A stretch of 64,000 nucleotides of DNA, taken from NCBI RefSeq assembly GCF_900106045.1, contig NZ_LT629802.1, forward strand, positions 2,604,001 through 2,668,000, read 5' to 3'. This DNA is from Pseudomonas mucidolens (GTDB lineage Bacteria; Pseudomonadota; Gammaproteobacteria; Pseudomonadales; Pseudomonadaceae). Position 1 is the stretch's first letter. Each line of letters opens with the position of its first letter. The position numbers were made by a program, and so were the translations under genes. Shown one piece after another: positions 38,810 through 47,589 of this stretch. Under the pieces are notes generated by a model. That model was not told where the DNA came from, made no database searches, and saw nothing but the letters and a program-made list of their open reading frames with translations.

Positions 38810-38824
38810 TATCCGTTTTGTGCA
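38810..38824 (-). promoter_or_regulatory. BenR/XylS-type binding box, promoter-distal
   Basis: On the minus strand TGCA-CAAAAC-GGATA, the direct repeat of the neighbouring box in the same orientation, two helical turns away. Confidence 0.85.
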
Positions 38825-38833
38825 GAGTGACCT

Positions 38834-38940
38834 GATCGTTCCCACGCTCTGCGTGGGAATGCAGCCCGGGACGCTCTGCGTCCCAAAAGCGGACGCGGAG
38901 CGTCCGTTGAGGCATTCCCACGCGGGAGCGTGGGAACGAT
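38834..38940. repeat. Nested palindromic intergenic element between benA and benR
   Basis: Outer arms GATCGTTCCCACGCTCTGCG and CGGGAGCGTGGGAACGAT pair over a ~107-bp element. Inside are two short hairpins, GGGACGC-TCT-GCGTCCC and GGACGC-GGA-GCGTCC. This is a common repeat type in Pseudomonas intergenic regions. It lies between the benR stop and the BenR boxes and could end benR-to-benA read-through. Confidence 0.75.
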
Positions 38941-38968
38941 TAAATAACGGTGGGCGGCGTTTGCGAGG

Positions 38969-39928
38969 TCAGTGGCGGCGCTTTAGGGTGTCCGACGGCA
39001 ATTCGCCGAACTGTTTGCGGTAGCTGTCGGAAAACCGGCCCAAGTGCAGAAAGCCGTAATCCATGGCCACTTCCGTGACGTTACGTACGTTGCAGGTCGG
39101 GTCGCTCAGGTTGGCGTGGATGCGTTCGAGCTTTTTCTGCCGGATGTAGTTTTTCGGCGTGTCCCTCGCGTTGCGTTCAAACAACCCATACAGCGAACGC
39201 AGGCTCATCCGCGCCTGGCGTGCCAGTTCTTTACTGTCGATGTCCTGCTTGAGGTTGCACGCAATGTAATCGACCAGCGCCTCGAACGTAGCCGAAGGTG
39301 AGCCGGGATCGGTGCGGATGACGTTGGTCTTCATCAGGCCAAGCATCTTGCTGGCAATGATTTGCGCATAGTGCTCCTGCACCCGGGGAATCTGCTCGGT
39401 GGCTTCCGCCTCCTGGCAAATCATCGCCAGCAGACCGACGAAACTTTCCAGTTCATTGAGCTGATAACGGTTCTCCAGAAACCGTACGCCCTGCCCTGGA
39501 TACCGCCAGCGCTGCTCTTCGCACACCGACTCCAGCAGCTGCGAGGGGACTTTCAGGATGAATTTTTCGCAATCACTGGAATAGGTCAGATCCACCGGAT
39601 CATCGGGATTGATCAGCAGTAACTCGCCAGGCGCGAAGTAATGTTCCTGGCCATGACCACGCCACAGGCAGTTGCCGCGCAGCAGCACTTGCAAGTGATA
39701 GATGCTGTCCAGCGCATGGGATATAACCCGCACGCTGGCGCCGTAACTGATGCGGCACAGGTCGAGGCTGGCGAATTTGCGATGATCGAGGCTGGCCAGC
39801 GGCCGGCCGGCCCTGGGCATCTGCAGGCAATGATTGCCGACGTGCTGATTGACGTAGCCTGACACCGCGTAAGGGTCCGCGTGGTCGAAGACTCTGCTGC
39901 GATGACTCAACAATTGCGCTTGCATCAT
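38969..39928 (-). CDS. benR: AraC/XylS-family benzoate-responsive activator
   Basis: 319 residues. Ligand domain of XylS type with HLQVLLRGNCLWRGHG and GELLLINPDDPVDL. C-terminal AraC domain includes ELARQARMSLRSLYGLFERN and TEVAMDYGFLHLGRFSDSYRKQFGE. It activates benABCD in response to benzoate. It is co-oriented with and directly upstream of benA. The start at the first of two adjacent ATGs is preceded by GAGAGTGATCCG. Confidence 0.93.
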   Translation of the reverse strand: MMQAQLLSHRSRVFDHADPYAVSGYVNQHVGNHCLQMPRAGRPLASLDHRKFASLDLCRISYGASVRVISHALDSIYHLQVLLRGNCLWRGHGQEHYFAPGELLLINPDDPVDLTYSSDCEKFILKVPSQLLESVCEEQRWRYPGQGVRFLENRYQLNELESFVGLLAMICQEAEATEQIPRVQEHYAQIIASKMLGLMKTNVIRTDPGSPSATFEALVDYIACNLKQDIDSKELARQARMSLRSLYGLFERNARDTPKNYIRQKKLERIHANLSDPTCNVRNVTEVAMDYGFLHLGRFSDSYRKQFGELPSDTLKRRH

Positions 39929-39993
39929 CGGATCACTCTCATTGTTGTTATCGGTGGAGCCACCATTCTAATGCCTTGGTCGAAACACAGAAG

Positions 39994-40027
39994 GCCACGA
40001 GATAAACGGTCGGTTATCTCGTGGCCC
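39994..40027. terminator. 13-bp perfect hairpin downstream of catA
   Basis: GGCCACGAGATAA / TTATCTCGTGGCC with an 8-nt loop, 21 bp beyond the catA stop and upstream of benR. The T-run after the stem is weak (CTTCTGTGTTT on the minus strand), so termination is likely but not certain. Confidence 0.65.
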
Positions 40028-40047
40028 GGCTCGGCTGGTTGAGGATA

Positions 40048-40977
40048 TCAGTCCTCGAGCGCGCGAACCCGTTCGTGGCGTTGCTGCTCCTCAGGCTGGG
40101 CAGACGACTGCAGCGTGAAGTCAAAATCGATTTCGGCAAAGCGCCCGCTCACGCCATGGGCCGCCGCTCGCTGCGGATCATCGCTGAAGGTGATTTTGGC
40201 AATCAGCTCATCACGGGTGGCGTAGGCGAAATCGTCATGCAGGTACTGATCACCGTCGAGGTTGATCTGAGTGGTCAGGTGGCGATGATCCGCTGCCGAA
40301 ATGAAGAAGTGGATATGCGCCGGACGCTGACCATGACGGCCCAATTGATCGAGCAATTGCTGGGTCGGACCGTCCGGCGGGCAACCATAGCCGGACGGCA
40401 CGATGCTGCGAAAACGGTAACGGCCCTCGGCATCGGTGACGATACGACGACGCAGGTTGAATTCCGATTGAGTGGTATCGAAGTACGAATAAGTGCCGCC
40501 GGTGTTGGCGTGCCAGACATCCACCACCGCGCCGACCAACGGTTCGCCGGCAGTATTCTTGACCTGGCCCTGCATGAACAGCACCACACCCGGATCGACG
40601 CCATCATCCAGCCGCGCTTCGCCTTGCGATATTGGCGCACCCGCCACGTACAGAGGGCCTTCGATGGTCCGCGGTGTGCCGCCGGCCTTGCCGGCCTGCT
40701 CGTCTTCGGCGTCCATCAGCAGGTCGAGGTAATGCTCCAGACCGAGCCCGGCCACCACCAACCCGGCCTCTTGACGCGCACCCAGCACGTTGAGGTAGTT
40801 GACGGCTTTCCAGAACTCTTCCGGGGTCACGGCCAGGTCTTCGATAATGTTCACCGAATCCCGCAGGATCCGGTAAATCAGCGCTTTGACCCGCGGATCG
40901 CCGGCTTCGTTATGCAGACCGCTGGCCTCTTCGAGAAACTTCTGGGCACTGGCAGTGTGGGAAATCTTGACGTTCAT
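40048..40977 (-). CDS. catA: Catechol 1,2-dioxygenase
   Basis: 309 residues; intradiol cleavage of catechol to cis,cis-muconate. The linker helix domain at the N-terminus and the Fe(III) ligand region (GPLYVAGAP Tyr; RFRSIVPSGYGCP Tyr; PAHIHFFIS two His) are visible, with DVWHANTGGTYS of the family. Third gene of catBCA, separated by 55 bp from catC. Confidence 0.95.
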   Translation of the reverse strand: MNVKISHTASAQKFLEEASGLHNEAGDPRVKALIYRILRDSVNIIEDLAVTPEEFWKAVNYLNVLGARQEAGLVVAGLGLEHYLDLLMDAEDEQAGKAGGTPRTIEGPLYVAGAPISQGEARLDDGVDPGVVLFMQGQVKNTAGEPLVGAVVDVWHANTGGTYSYFDTTQSEFNLRRRIVTDAEGRYRFRSIVPSGYGCPPDGPTQQLLDQLGRHGQRPAHIHFFISAADHRHLTTQINLDGDQYLHDDFAYATRDELIAKITFSDDPQRAAAHGVSGRFAEIDFDFTLQSSAQPEEQQRHERVRALED

Positions 40978-41032
40978 TTTAGTGGGTTCCTCATCTTGTA
41001 ATTATTAGCGTAGCGAACTGAACAGGCTGGGT

Positions 41033-41323
41033 TCAGCGGTCATCCTCGCGAATGGAAGAAGGATGCCGGCACATCGCGGTGACTTCGATCGCCATGTACG
41101 GGTACAGCGGCAATTGCATCAGCAAGTCGTGCAGTTCTTGAACGCTGTCGACATCGAACACGCTGTAATTGGCATAGAGCCCGGCGATGCGCCACAGATG
41201 ACGCCACTTGCCTTGCTCTTGCAGGTGCTGGGCCAAGGCTTTTTCGTCGGCCTTGAGCTGAGCGGCGCGTTCCGGGTTCATGTCGACCGGTAAATTCACA
41301 GTCATTTTTACGTGAAATAGCAT
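41033..41323 (-). CDS. catC: Muconolactone delta-isomerase
   Basis: 96 residues, the usual length. MLFHVKMTVNLPVDM start, catalytic/oligomer region RIAGLYANYSVFDV and MQLPLYPYMAIEVTAM. Converts muconolactone to beta-ketoadipate enol-lactone. ATG 41323 lies 10 bp after the catB stop, with GAGG upstream. Confidence 0.95.
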   Translation of the reverse strand: MLFHVKMTVNLPVDMNPERAAQLKADEKALAQHLQEQGKWRHLWRIAGLYANYSVFDVDSVQELHDLLMQLPLYPYMAIEVTAMCRHPSSIREDDR

Positions 41324-41333
41324 GATGCCCTCC

Positions 41334-42482
41334 TCAGGCTTGATGAACGGCAGTGGATGTCTTGTCCCGACGGAAAAACGCCAGGCGCTCTTCATCTAGA
41401 GTCAGGCCCAACCCCGGTGTTTGCGGGACGTGCAGTTGGAAATCTCGGTAGACCAACGGCTCGCTGAGGATGTCTTCGGTGAGCAGCAGCGGGCCGAACA
41501 ACTCGGTGTCCCAGCCCAGTGTGTTCAGCGTGATAAAGGCATGGGCCGAGGCTAGCGTGCCGATGCCGCCTTCGAGCATGGTGCCGCCATACAGGCCGAT
41601 ACCGGCTGCCTCGGCAATCGCGGCGGTTCGCAACACGGCGCGTGGGCCGCCGTTCTTGGCGATTTTCAGGGCGAATACCGAAGCCGCGCCCTCCCGCGCC
41701 AGGTTGAAGGCATCCTCCACGCATTCGATGGATTCATCGGCCATGATCGGCGCCGGGCTCACGGTATTCAGGCGCACCATGCCGGCGCGGTTGTTGCGCG
41801 AGATCGGTTGTTCGATCAGGTCGATGCCGTTGGTTCCGAGGATCCGGCAGGCGCGCAACGCGACCGCTTCGTCCCAGGCCTGATTGACATCGACCCGCAC
41901 GCTGGCGCGATCGCCCAGCGCCTTTTTGATCGCAATGACGTGGGCCAGGTCGCGGTTAACCTCGCCGGCACCGATTTTCAGCTTGAAGATCCGGTGGCGA
42001 CGCAGGTCGAGCATTTTTTCCGCTTCGGCGATATCCTTGGCGGTGTCGCCGCTGGCCAGGGTCCAGGCCACCGGCAGCGCATCACGAACGCGGCCACCCA
42101 GCAGCTCACTGACTGGCAAGCCCAGGCGCTTGCCCTGAGCATCGAGCAAGGCGCTTTCGATACCCGATTTGGCGAAGGTGTTGCCACGAATGCTGCGCTC
42201 CAGGCGCAACATCGCGGCATTCACATTGCCGCTGTCCTGGCCAAGCAGCAATGGCGCGAAGTGTTTATCGATATTGGTCTTGATGCTGTCCGGGCTTTCG
42301 TTGCCATAGGCCAGACCGCCAATGGTGGTCGATTCACCGACCCCTTCAATACCGTCGGCACAGCGCACACGAATGATCACCAAGGTTTGGTTCTGCATCG
42401 TATGCATCGCCAGCTTGTGCGGGCGAATGGTCGGCAGATCGACGATGATCGTCTCGATCGATTCAATGGCAGTTGCACGCAT
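41334..42482 (-). CDS. catB: Muconate cycloisomerase
   Basis: 382-residue enolase-superfamily enzyme that lactonises cis,cis-muconate. Seen: the K-x-K motif (FKLKIGAGE), the metal-binding Asp in VDVNQAWDE, Glu in LIEQPI, Asp-Glu in IMADESIE, and the acid base Lys in FALKIAKNGG. ATG 42482 gives MRATAIESIETIIVDLPT, the typical CatB start. First gene of catBCA; the CatR-type box lies ~90 bp upstream. Confidence 0.95.
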   Translation of the reverse strand: MRATAIESIETIIVDLPTIRPHKLAMHTMQNQTLVIIRVRCADGIEGVGESTTIGGLAYGNESPDSIKTNIDKHFAPLLLGQDSGNVNAAMLRLERSIRGNTFAKSGIESALLDAQGKRLGLPVSELLGGRVRDALPVAWTLASGDTAKDIAEAEKMLDLRRHRIFKLKIGAGEVNRDLAHVIAIKKALGDRASVRVDVNQAWDEAVALRACRILGTNGIDLIEQPISRNNRAGMVRLNTVSPAPIMADESIECVEDAFNLAREGAASVFALKIAKNGGPRAVLRTAAIAEAAGIGLYGGTMLEGGIGTLASAHAFITLNTLGWDTELFGPLLLTEDILSEPLVYRDFQLHVPQTPGLGLTLDEERLAFFRRDKTSTAVHQA

Positions 42483-42568
42483 GTCGATACCCGTCAGGTT
42501 CTTAAAGTTCTGGAACGGATTCTGGTACGACTTTTTCCGGGCGGCCAATATAGAATTGGTCTGGCTCG

Positions 42569-42583
42569 ATACCTTAAAGGTAT
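42569..42583. promoter_or_regulatory. CatR/LysR-type operator in the catB-catR intergenic region
   Basis: ATACC-TTAAA-GGTAT, a perfect interrupted palindrome of the T-N11-A LysR class, like the CatR recognition site of Pseudomonas catBCA promoters. It is retained although the adjacent catR gene is truncated. Confidence 0.75.
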
Positions 42584-42609
42584 TTAACAGATCAACGTCC
42601 GGAGGCCTC

Positions 42610-42740
42610 ATGGAACTGCGTCACCTGCGGTATTTTCAGGTGTTGCCTCAAACCCTCAACTTCACCCGCGCCGCCGAACTGCTGCACATCGCCCAACCGC
42701 CGCTGAGCCGGCAGATCCAGCAGTTCGAAGACGAACTCGG
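42610..42740 (+). pseudogene. catR: catR remnant (LysR-type muconate-responsive activator), truncated after the DNA-binding head
   Basis: From ATG 42610 (GGAGG upstream) the first ~44 codons read MELRHLRYFQVLPQTLNFTR and AAELLHIAQPPLSRQIQQFE then DELGG, the CatR winged helix. After 42740 similarity ends: the frame stays open to 42894 but encodes LLLACTSQMTYPRV..., unlike any LysR linker. CatR is normally ~290 residues, so the whole effector domain is gone. The 42741-42894 piece may be the tail of another gene; I could not identify it. Confidence 0.88.
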
Positions 42741-42890
42741 GGGGCTTCTGCTGGCGTGCACATCACAGATGACGTACCCGCGCGTGAGCACCGAGTTGCA
42801 GCGTTCCGCCGCGTATTTGTATCACGAGCCGCAAAGCCAACTGCGACGGCCTCGTTCTCCACACGGCGCAGACGCTGGCAGATCTCAAAT

Positions 42891-44015
42891 CTAGAACACG
42901 ATCAGATCGCGCAGCGAGTTACCGCTAGCCAAGCGGTCGAAACCTACGTTGATATCCTCAAGCTTGAATCGCTCGCCGATCAATTTGTTTATCGGCAGCT
43001 TCCCCGCCCGATAGAGCGCGATGTAGCGAGGAATATCTCGTGCCGGAATGCATGACCCAACATAACTGCCTTTGACCGTGCGTTCCTCCGCGGTGAGAGA
43101 CAGTTGTTGTAACGGCCATTTGTCATCCGGGTGTGGCAGCCCCGCAGTGACCGTCGTCCCGCCGCGGCGTGTGGACGCGTAGGCCAGTTGCATCGCCGAT
43201 ACAGATCCTGCGAACTCAAACGCATAATCCACGCCGCCCTTGGTGAACTCTCGAATGTGTTGAACGGCATCCGGGTCTTTGGCATTGACGGTGAGGTCTG
43301 CACCCAACTCACGCGCCAAGTCCAGCTTACTCTGATGCACATCCACGGCGATGACGGGATTGGCGCCGGAGGCAAACGCACCTAACAATGCGCTTAGGCC
43401 GACCCCGCCAAGCCCCACTATCAGAGCAGACGAACCCGGTCGCACCTGGCCTGTGTTGACCACCGCCCCAACACCCGTCAGTACCGCGCAGCCGAACACT
43501 GCAGCCTCGATGGGATCAATATCTTCGCCGATTGGAATGCAGGAACGCGCCGATACCACCGCGTGGTCGGAAAATGCGGAGACTCCGCAGTGATGATTGA
43601 TAGTGGTGTCTGCTTGGCTCAACCGGTGGTGGCCGCCCAAAAGCTCGCCGCGAGCGTTAGCCTCCCCACCGGGTTCACACAATGCTGGCCGCCCTTCCAT
43701 GCAAGGTGAGCAGTGACCGCAGCTAGGGACAAATACCAAAGCCACCATCTGGCCTGGCTTGACATTGTCGACCCCCGAACCAACCTCGACGATCTTTGCG
43801 CTTGCCTCATGCCCGAGAGACATCGGAAGTGGTCGTGGCCTAACGCCGGTTATAACCGAGAGATCAGAGTGGCATAAGCCAGCCGCGATCATCTCGACGA
43901 GAACTTCCCCAGGCCCGGGCCCCGACAAACTGATTTCTTCAACGTGCAATGGCAGGGTTTGCTCGAATGGTTTGGATACGCCCGACTGGCGCAGCACAGC
44001 TGAACGAATGATCAT
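42891..44015 (-). CDS. Zinc-dependent alcohol dehydrogenase (class III-like MDR)
   Basis: 374 residues. Catalytic zinc: Cys48 (GLCHSD), His69, Glu70. Structural zinc: Cys99, Cys102, Cys105, Cys113. NAD motif GLGGVG at ~200. The closest group is S-(hydroxymethyl)glutathione or aryl/aliphatic alcohol dehydrogenases. ATG 44015 was chosen by homology; the same frame is open through a CitE-like fragment upstream to 44600 with no stop, so a fusion product is formally possible. Last gene in the direction of the Liv/SDR operon. Confidence 0.85.
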   Translation of the reverse strand: MIIRSAVLRQSGVSKPFEQTLPLHVEEISLSGPGPGEVLVEMIAAGLCHSDLSVITGVRPRPLPMSLGHEASAKIVEVGSGVDNVKPGQMVALVFVPSCGHCSPCMEGRPALCEPGGEANARGELLGGHHRLSQADTTINHHCGVSAFSDHAVVSARSCIPIGEDIDPIEAAVFGCAVLTGVGAVVNTGQVRPGSSALIVGLGGVGLSALLGAFASGANPVIAVDVHQSKLDLARELGADLTVNAKDPDAVQHIREFTKGGVDYAFEFAGSVSAMQLAYASTRRGGTTVTAGLPHPDDKWPLQQLSLTAEERTVKGSYVGSCIPARDIPRYIALYRAGKLPINKLIGERFKLEDINVGFDRLASGNSLRDLIVF

Positions 44016-44053
44016 TGTTTTTATCCCATTCCGGTTGATGTTTGTGTACTTTC

Positions 44054-44444
44054 CCGAGCTTTCGTGACACTCACTCAGCAAGCGCATTGCTCGCTCTTGC
44101 ACCGGTGCATCGATCATTTCCCCTTCAAATCGAAACGCTCCAGGTTGTCCATATGCAACGTCCATTAGACGCCGCGCTCTCAAAACTTCTGCCTTCTGAG
44201 GCTGATTTATCTGGTTGATAAGCGCGATTTGCCTTGGATGAATGTAAAGCATCCCGCCCATTCCCATGCTCTTACCGTGTCGGGCAAACGCGACTAGCCC
44301 TTCGGGGGGTTTAACTTTGGGAAAGATCGTGTCCAGCAGCGCCGCAAGGTTATTTGCTGCACTGTTGATGAGTAATGAATACCGAACCTGATCAAAAATC
44401 AGGTTTATCGCTGGGTCACTAGAATCGACACCTAGCGAATACCC
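44054..44444 (-). pseudogene. CitE/HpcH-type lyase, C-terminal fragment fused in frame upstream of the alcohol dehydrogenase
   Basis: The minus strand reads LGVDSSDPAINLIFDQVRYS, then IDTIFP-like LLDTIFPKVK, GMGGMLYIHPRQIALINQ and GAFRFEGEMIDAPVQERAMR, the C-terminal ~130 residues of CitE-like lyases. It parallels the intact lyase at 54244 (FGGVLCIHPKQ, GGAFKLDGQMIDAPVLSRAR) but diverges clearly in sequence. The first half with the metal site is missing. Confidence 0.82.
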
Positions 44445-44538
44445 CTGACCAAAAAACCATCGTGTCAAAGTAGTTCTCAGGGGGCGGTTGAGCGTGGGTG
44501 CCTGTCCCAAAAGTGGCAGTGGGAGCACCCTCGCACGT

Positions 44539-44841
44539 TTACTGTGCCGTACCCTCAAGAAGATAGAGATGGCTCTTTGCAGATCGAGTTCGGTACCCAA
44601 TCACATCTTGATAGTCTTGGGAATGGTAGAAATCGCGGGCCTTTTCGGGACTGTCGAACTCCACCAGTACGACCCTTTCCACATTACGATCTCCTTCAAG
44701 CACTTGAGGTTCACCACCGGCTATGGCGAATGTCGCCCCCCACTTCTCCAAGACGGGGCCAACCCTCGTCATGTACTCGTTGTAGAAATCCTCTGGATCG
44801 GTCACCACCAGTTCCGCGTAGATAAAACCTTTGCGTTGCAT
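44539..44841 (-). CDS. DUF1330 (ferredoxin-like fold) small protein
   Basis: 100 residues, MQRKGFIYAELVVTDPEDFY start, with the conserved DUF1330 features VLEGDRNVERVVLVEFDSPE and AR-x-FYHSQDYQ. Function is unknown. The family often occurs in catabolic operons for CoA-linked or aromatic substrates. It follows livF by 26 bp in the same operon. Confidence 0.85.
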   Translation of the reverse strand: MQRKGFIYAELVVTDPEDFYNEYMTRVGPVLEKWGATFAIAGGEPQVLEGDRNVERVVLVEFDSPEKARDFYHSQDYQDVIGYRTRSAKSHLYLLEGTAQ

Positions 44842-44867
44842 ACCAGCACCTCTTTTTTGTTATGGAA

Positions 44868-45590
44868 TTAATGGGTAGAACCCAGATAGGCAGCCCTTAC
44901 GGCAGGATCGCTACGCAACTTGCTAGCAAGACCCTGAACGGAGATTCGGCCATTCTCGAGAACGTAGGCGTAGTCGCTTACTTCGAGGGCTGCGGCGGCA
45001 AATTGCTCGACCAACAGCATCGTCACACCCGTCGCCTTCAGTCGCTCGATGATACGAAACACCTCGTCCACCAGAATGGGCGCTAAACCCATGGACGGCT
45101 CATCGAGAAGAATCACTTCAGGCGCTAGCATCACTGCACGGGCCATGGCGAGCATCTGCTGCTCTCCGCCTGACAATGTGCCCGCCAACTGATTCCTCCG
45201 CTCCTGAAGTCGCGGAAACAGCTCAAGAGCACGTTCCAGATCCTGATTGATATCGCCCCTCGGTCGACTACGGATGAATCGAGGAAAAGCACCCAGTGTG
45301 ATGTTGTCGATGACCGACAAGGTTGGGAAAACTCGACGCCCTTCCGGCGAGTGCGCCAGTCCGCATCTAGCTATCTTGTGTGCAGGTAGCCCCGCGATGT
45401 TTTTGTCCCCAAGCATGATCGAGCCCTCTTGGGGGCAGATCATTCCTGATAGGGCCCGCATGGTCGTCGTTTTCCCGGCGCCGTTACTGCCAATCAGGCT
45501 TACAACCTGACCTTTCGGAACTTCAAGACTGATACCATGTAAAACCTGGACTTTCCCATAACCTGCGTGCAAGTTTTTTACCGTAAGCAT
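44868..45590 (-). CDS. livF: Branched-chain-amino-acid-type ABC transporter ATPase
   Basis: 240 residues: Walker A GSNGAGKT (34-41), LSGGEQQMLAMARAV signature, Walker B VILLDEPSMGLAP, LivF family. It pairs with the LivG half of the fusion protein upstream. Start is 2 bp after the preceding stop, so translation is coupled. Confidence 0.92.
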   Translation of the reverse strand: MLTVKNLHAGYGKVQVLHGISLEVPKGQVVSLIGSNGAGKTTTMRALSGMICPQEGSIMLGDKNIAGLPAHKIARCGLAHSPEGRRVFPTLSVIDNITLGAFPRFIRSRPRGDINQDLERALELFPRLQERRNQLAGTLSGGEQQMLAMARAVMLAPEVILLDEPSMGLAPILVDEVFRIIERLKATGVTMLLVEQFAAAALEVSDYAYVLENGRISVQGLASKLRSDPAVRAAYLGSTH

Positions 45591-45592
45591 GG

Positions 45593-47587
45593 TCAGGCTT
45601 CCTTCTGAATCAGAACATGGGGTACGCCAGGCTCAGAGGATGGCTCCGGTTCCGGCTCAACCGCAGAACCACCCAGATATGCTTCAATTACTCGGGGATC
45701 AGACTGCACAACGGCAGGCTTACCCTCGGCAATCTTCTGCCCGAAATCGAGCACGGTGACCGTGTCGCAAATGCTCATGACCATGTCCATATGGTGCTCG
45801 ATCAGCACGACGGTAACGCCGTGGTCTCGGATTTTCTTGATGATCTGTACCAGGTCCGCAATATCAGGTGCAGTCAGACCTGCAGCGGGTTCATCGAGCA
45901 GCAGCATTCTTGGCTTGAGTGCGAGGGCCCGGCCGATCTCAAGCAATCTTTGTTTGCCGTAAGGCAGGTTGCGCGCTTCTTCATCACGCAAGGACTTGAG
46001 CCCCATGAAGTCAAGAATGTTGAGTGCTTTATCCTTCGCTGCCTGTTGTTCTGTGCGATAGCCCGGAAGGTTCAACAGGATCGCCGGCAAGCCTCGATGG
46101 AATGTATGGTTGAACGCCACCAGCACGTTTTCGAGGACGCTCATTTCGCCGAACAGCTGGACGTTCTGAAACGTCCGTGCGATGCCGCCCAGTGCGATCT
46201 TCGAGGGTGGCCGCCCGACGATGGAGTGACCGTCGAAAACTGCCGCGCCAGCAATGGGCACGTAAATGCCGGTGATGACGTTCATCATCGTGCTCTTGCC
46301 AGAGCCGTTGGGGCCTATCAGTCCGTGAATGCTGCCACTGGTAATTGACAAGGTCACCTTGTTGAGTGCCTTCAAACCGCCAAACTGCATGACGATGTCT
46401 TTGGCCATGAACAGAGGTTCACTGCTTGATTGAGCAGACTTATCTGTCTCCCATAACGCAACAGCTCGGGGCTTGGACAGATTTGTTGCAGCAGATTGAT
46501 CTGCTTTGAGCCTCACGAAAGGTGCTTTCAGAAAGCCCATGACGCCATTTGGTAGGTAATAGATCACGGCGAGCATCATCAAACCGAAGATCGTCAGCCG
46601 TTGTTCGGTGATGTCAGTGATGTTGAAGGCAAATACCACGAACACCGCGAGCGCCAAACAAGGTAGCGCGACTTGCCGAGGTGTAAACCGTTTTCGTACA
46701 AGCCCTGCTCCCACCGCCAGCGCGACAATTACAACCAGACCCACAACCAACGAATGGAACAACGCAAGATCGGAAAGCCAGTTAGGAAGCAACACCACCA
46801 CGGACGCGCCCAGAATGGCGCCCACCCGACTCTTTTTACCACCCAGGATCAATGCAAGCAGGAACAGGACATTGAGCTCGAATCCAAATCCGTTCGGAGC
46901 AATGTACTCCTCCGAATAGCTGAACAAGCTGCCGGCAAGCCCTGCAAATGTGGCACTGATGACGAACGCCAGCACCTTGTAGCGATACACGTTGACTCCC
47001 ATGCAGTCTGCAGCCACCGGACTGCCTCTGAGCGCCTCAAACGCTCGCCCTAATGGAGAGCGCAGGATTCGGGTCACGGCGATAAATGACAAGACAACCG
47101 CTGCGAGAACGACGTAGTAGAACTCCTCAGAAGTGAGCCTGTGGTCAAAAAACACCGGCTTCTGCACCTGCAACCCTTGAGGGCCATTAGTAAGAAAATC
47201 CATCTCGTTTATGAGGATCATGATGATGGTCGAAAACGCGAGGGTGACCATTGCAAGGTACGGCCCGGTAACACGCAACGCCGGGAAGGCTAACAACCCG
47301 CCAAAGACCGCCGTGACCGCCATGGCCGCGGGCACTGCTGCATAGAATGGCAAGCCAAGCTTCGTCGAAATCAAACCCGCCGTGTACGCGCCTACGGCAA
47401 ATAGTCCGGCGTGCCCGAGAGATACTTCTCCCGTATACCCGACCAGAATATCCATGCCAAAGAGAAGCACTGCGTAAATCCCGATAACTACAACGAGGTG
47501 CAGGTAATAAGGATTTTGGAATGCCTGGGGTAATGCAGCTGCCAGCACAAGCAAAAGGCAGCCGAAGATGAGTTGGACGTTTCGCAT
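45593..47587 (-). CDS. Fused ABC permease-ATPase (LivM-LivG)
   Basis: 664 residues. Residues 1-~355 are a LivM-type permease (about ten helices; GYTGEVSLGHAGLFAVGAY at 50-68, EALRGSPVAADCMGVN loop). A charged linker is followed from ~393 by a LivG ATPase: Walker A GPNGSGKS (425-432), LPYGKQRLLEIGRAL, and LLLDEPAAGL. ATG 47587 is favoured by AAGAAGG seven bases upstream over the GTG at 47593 that overlaps the livH stop. Confidence 0.9.
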   Translation of the reverse strand: MRNVQLIFGCLLLVLAAALPQAFQNPYYLHLVVVIGIYAVLLFGMDILVGYTGEVSLGHAGLFAVGAYTAGLISTKLGLPFYAAVPAAMAVTAVFGGLLAFPALRVTGPYLAMVTLAFSTIIMILINEMDFLTNGPQGLQVQKPVFFDHRLTSEEFYYVVLAAVVLSFIAVTRILRSPLGRAFEALRGSPVAADCMGVNVYRYKVLAFVISATFAGLAGSLFSYSEEYIAPNGFGFELNVLFLLALILGGKKSRVGAILGASVVVLLPNWLSDLALFHSLVVGLVVIVALAVGAGLVRKRFTPRQVALPCLALAVFVVFAFNITDITEQRLTIFGLMMLAVIYYLPNGVMGFLKAPFVRLKADQSAATNLSKPRAVALWETDKSAQSSSEPLFMAKDIVMQFGGLKALNKVTLSITSGSIHGLIGPNGSGKSTMMNVITGIYVPIAGAAVFDGHSIVGRPPSKIALGGIARTFQNVQLFGEMSVLENVLVAFNHTFHRGLPAILLNLPGYRTEQQAAKDKALNILDFMGLKSLRDEEARNLPYGKQRLLEIGRALALKPRMLLLDEPAAGLTAPDIADLVQIIKKIRDHGVTVVLIEHHMDMVMSICDTVTVLDFGQKIAEGKPAVVQSDPRVIEAYLGGSAVEPEPEPSSEPGVPHVLIQKEA

Positions 47588-47589
47588 AC

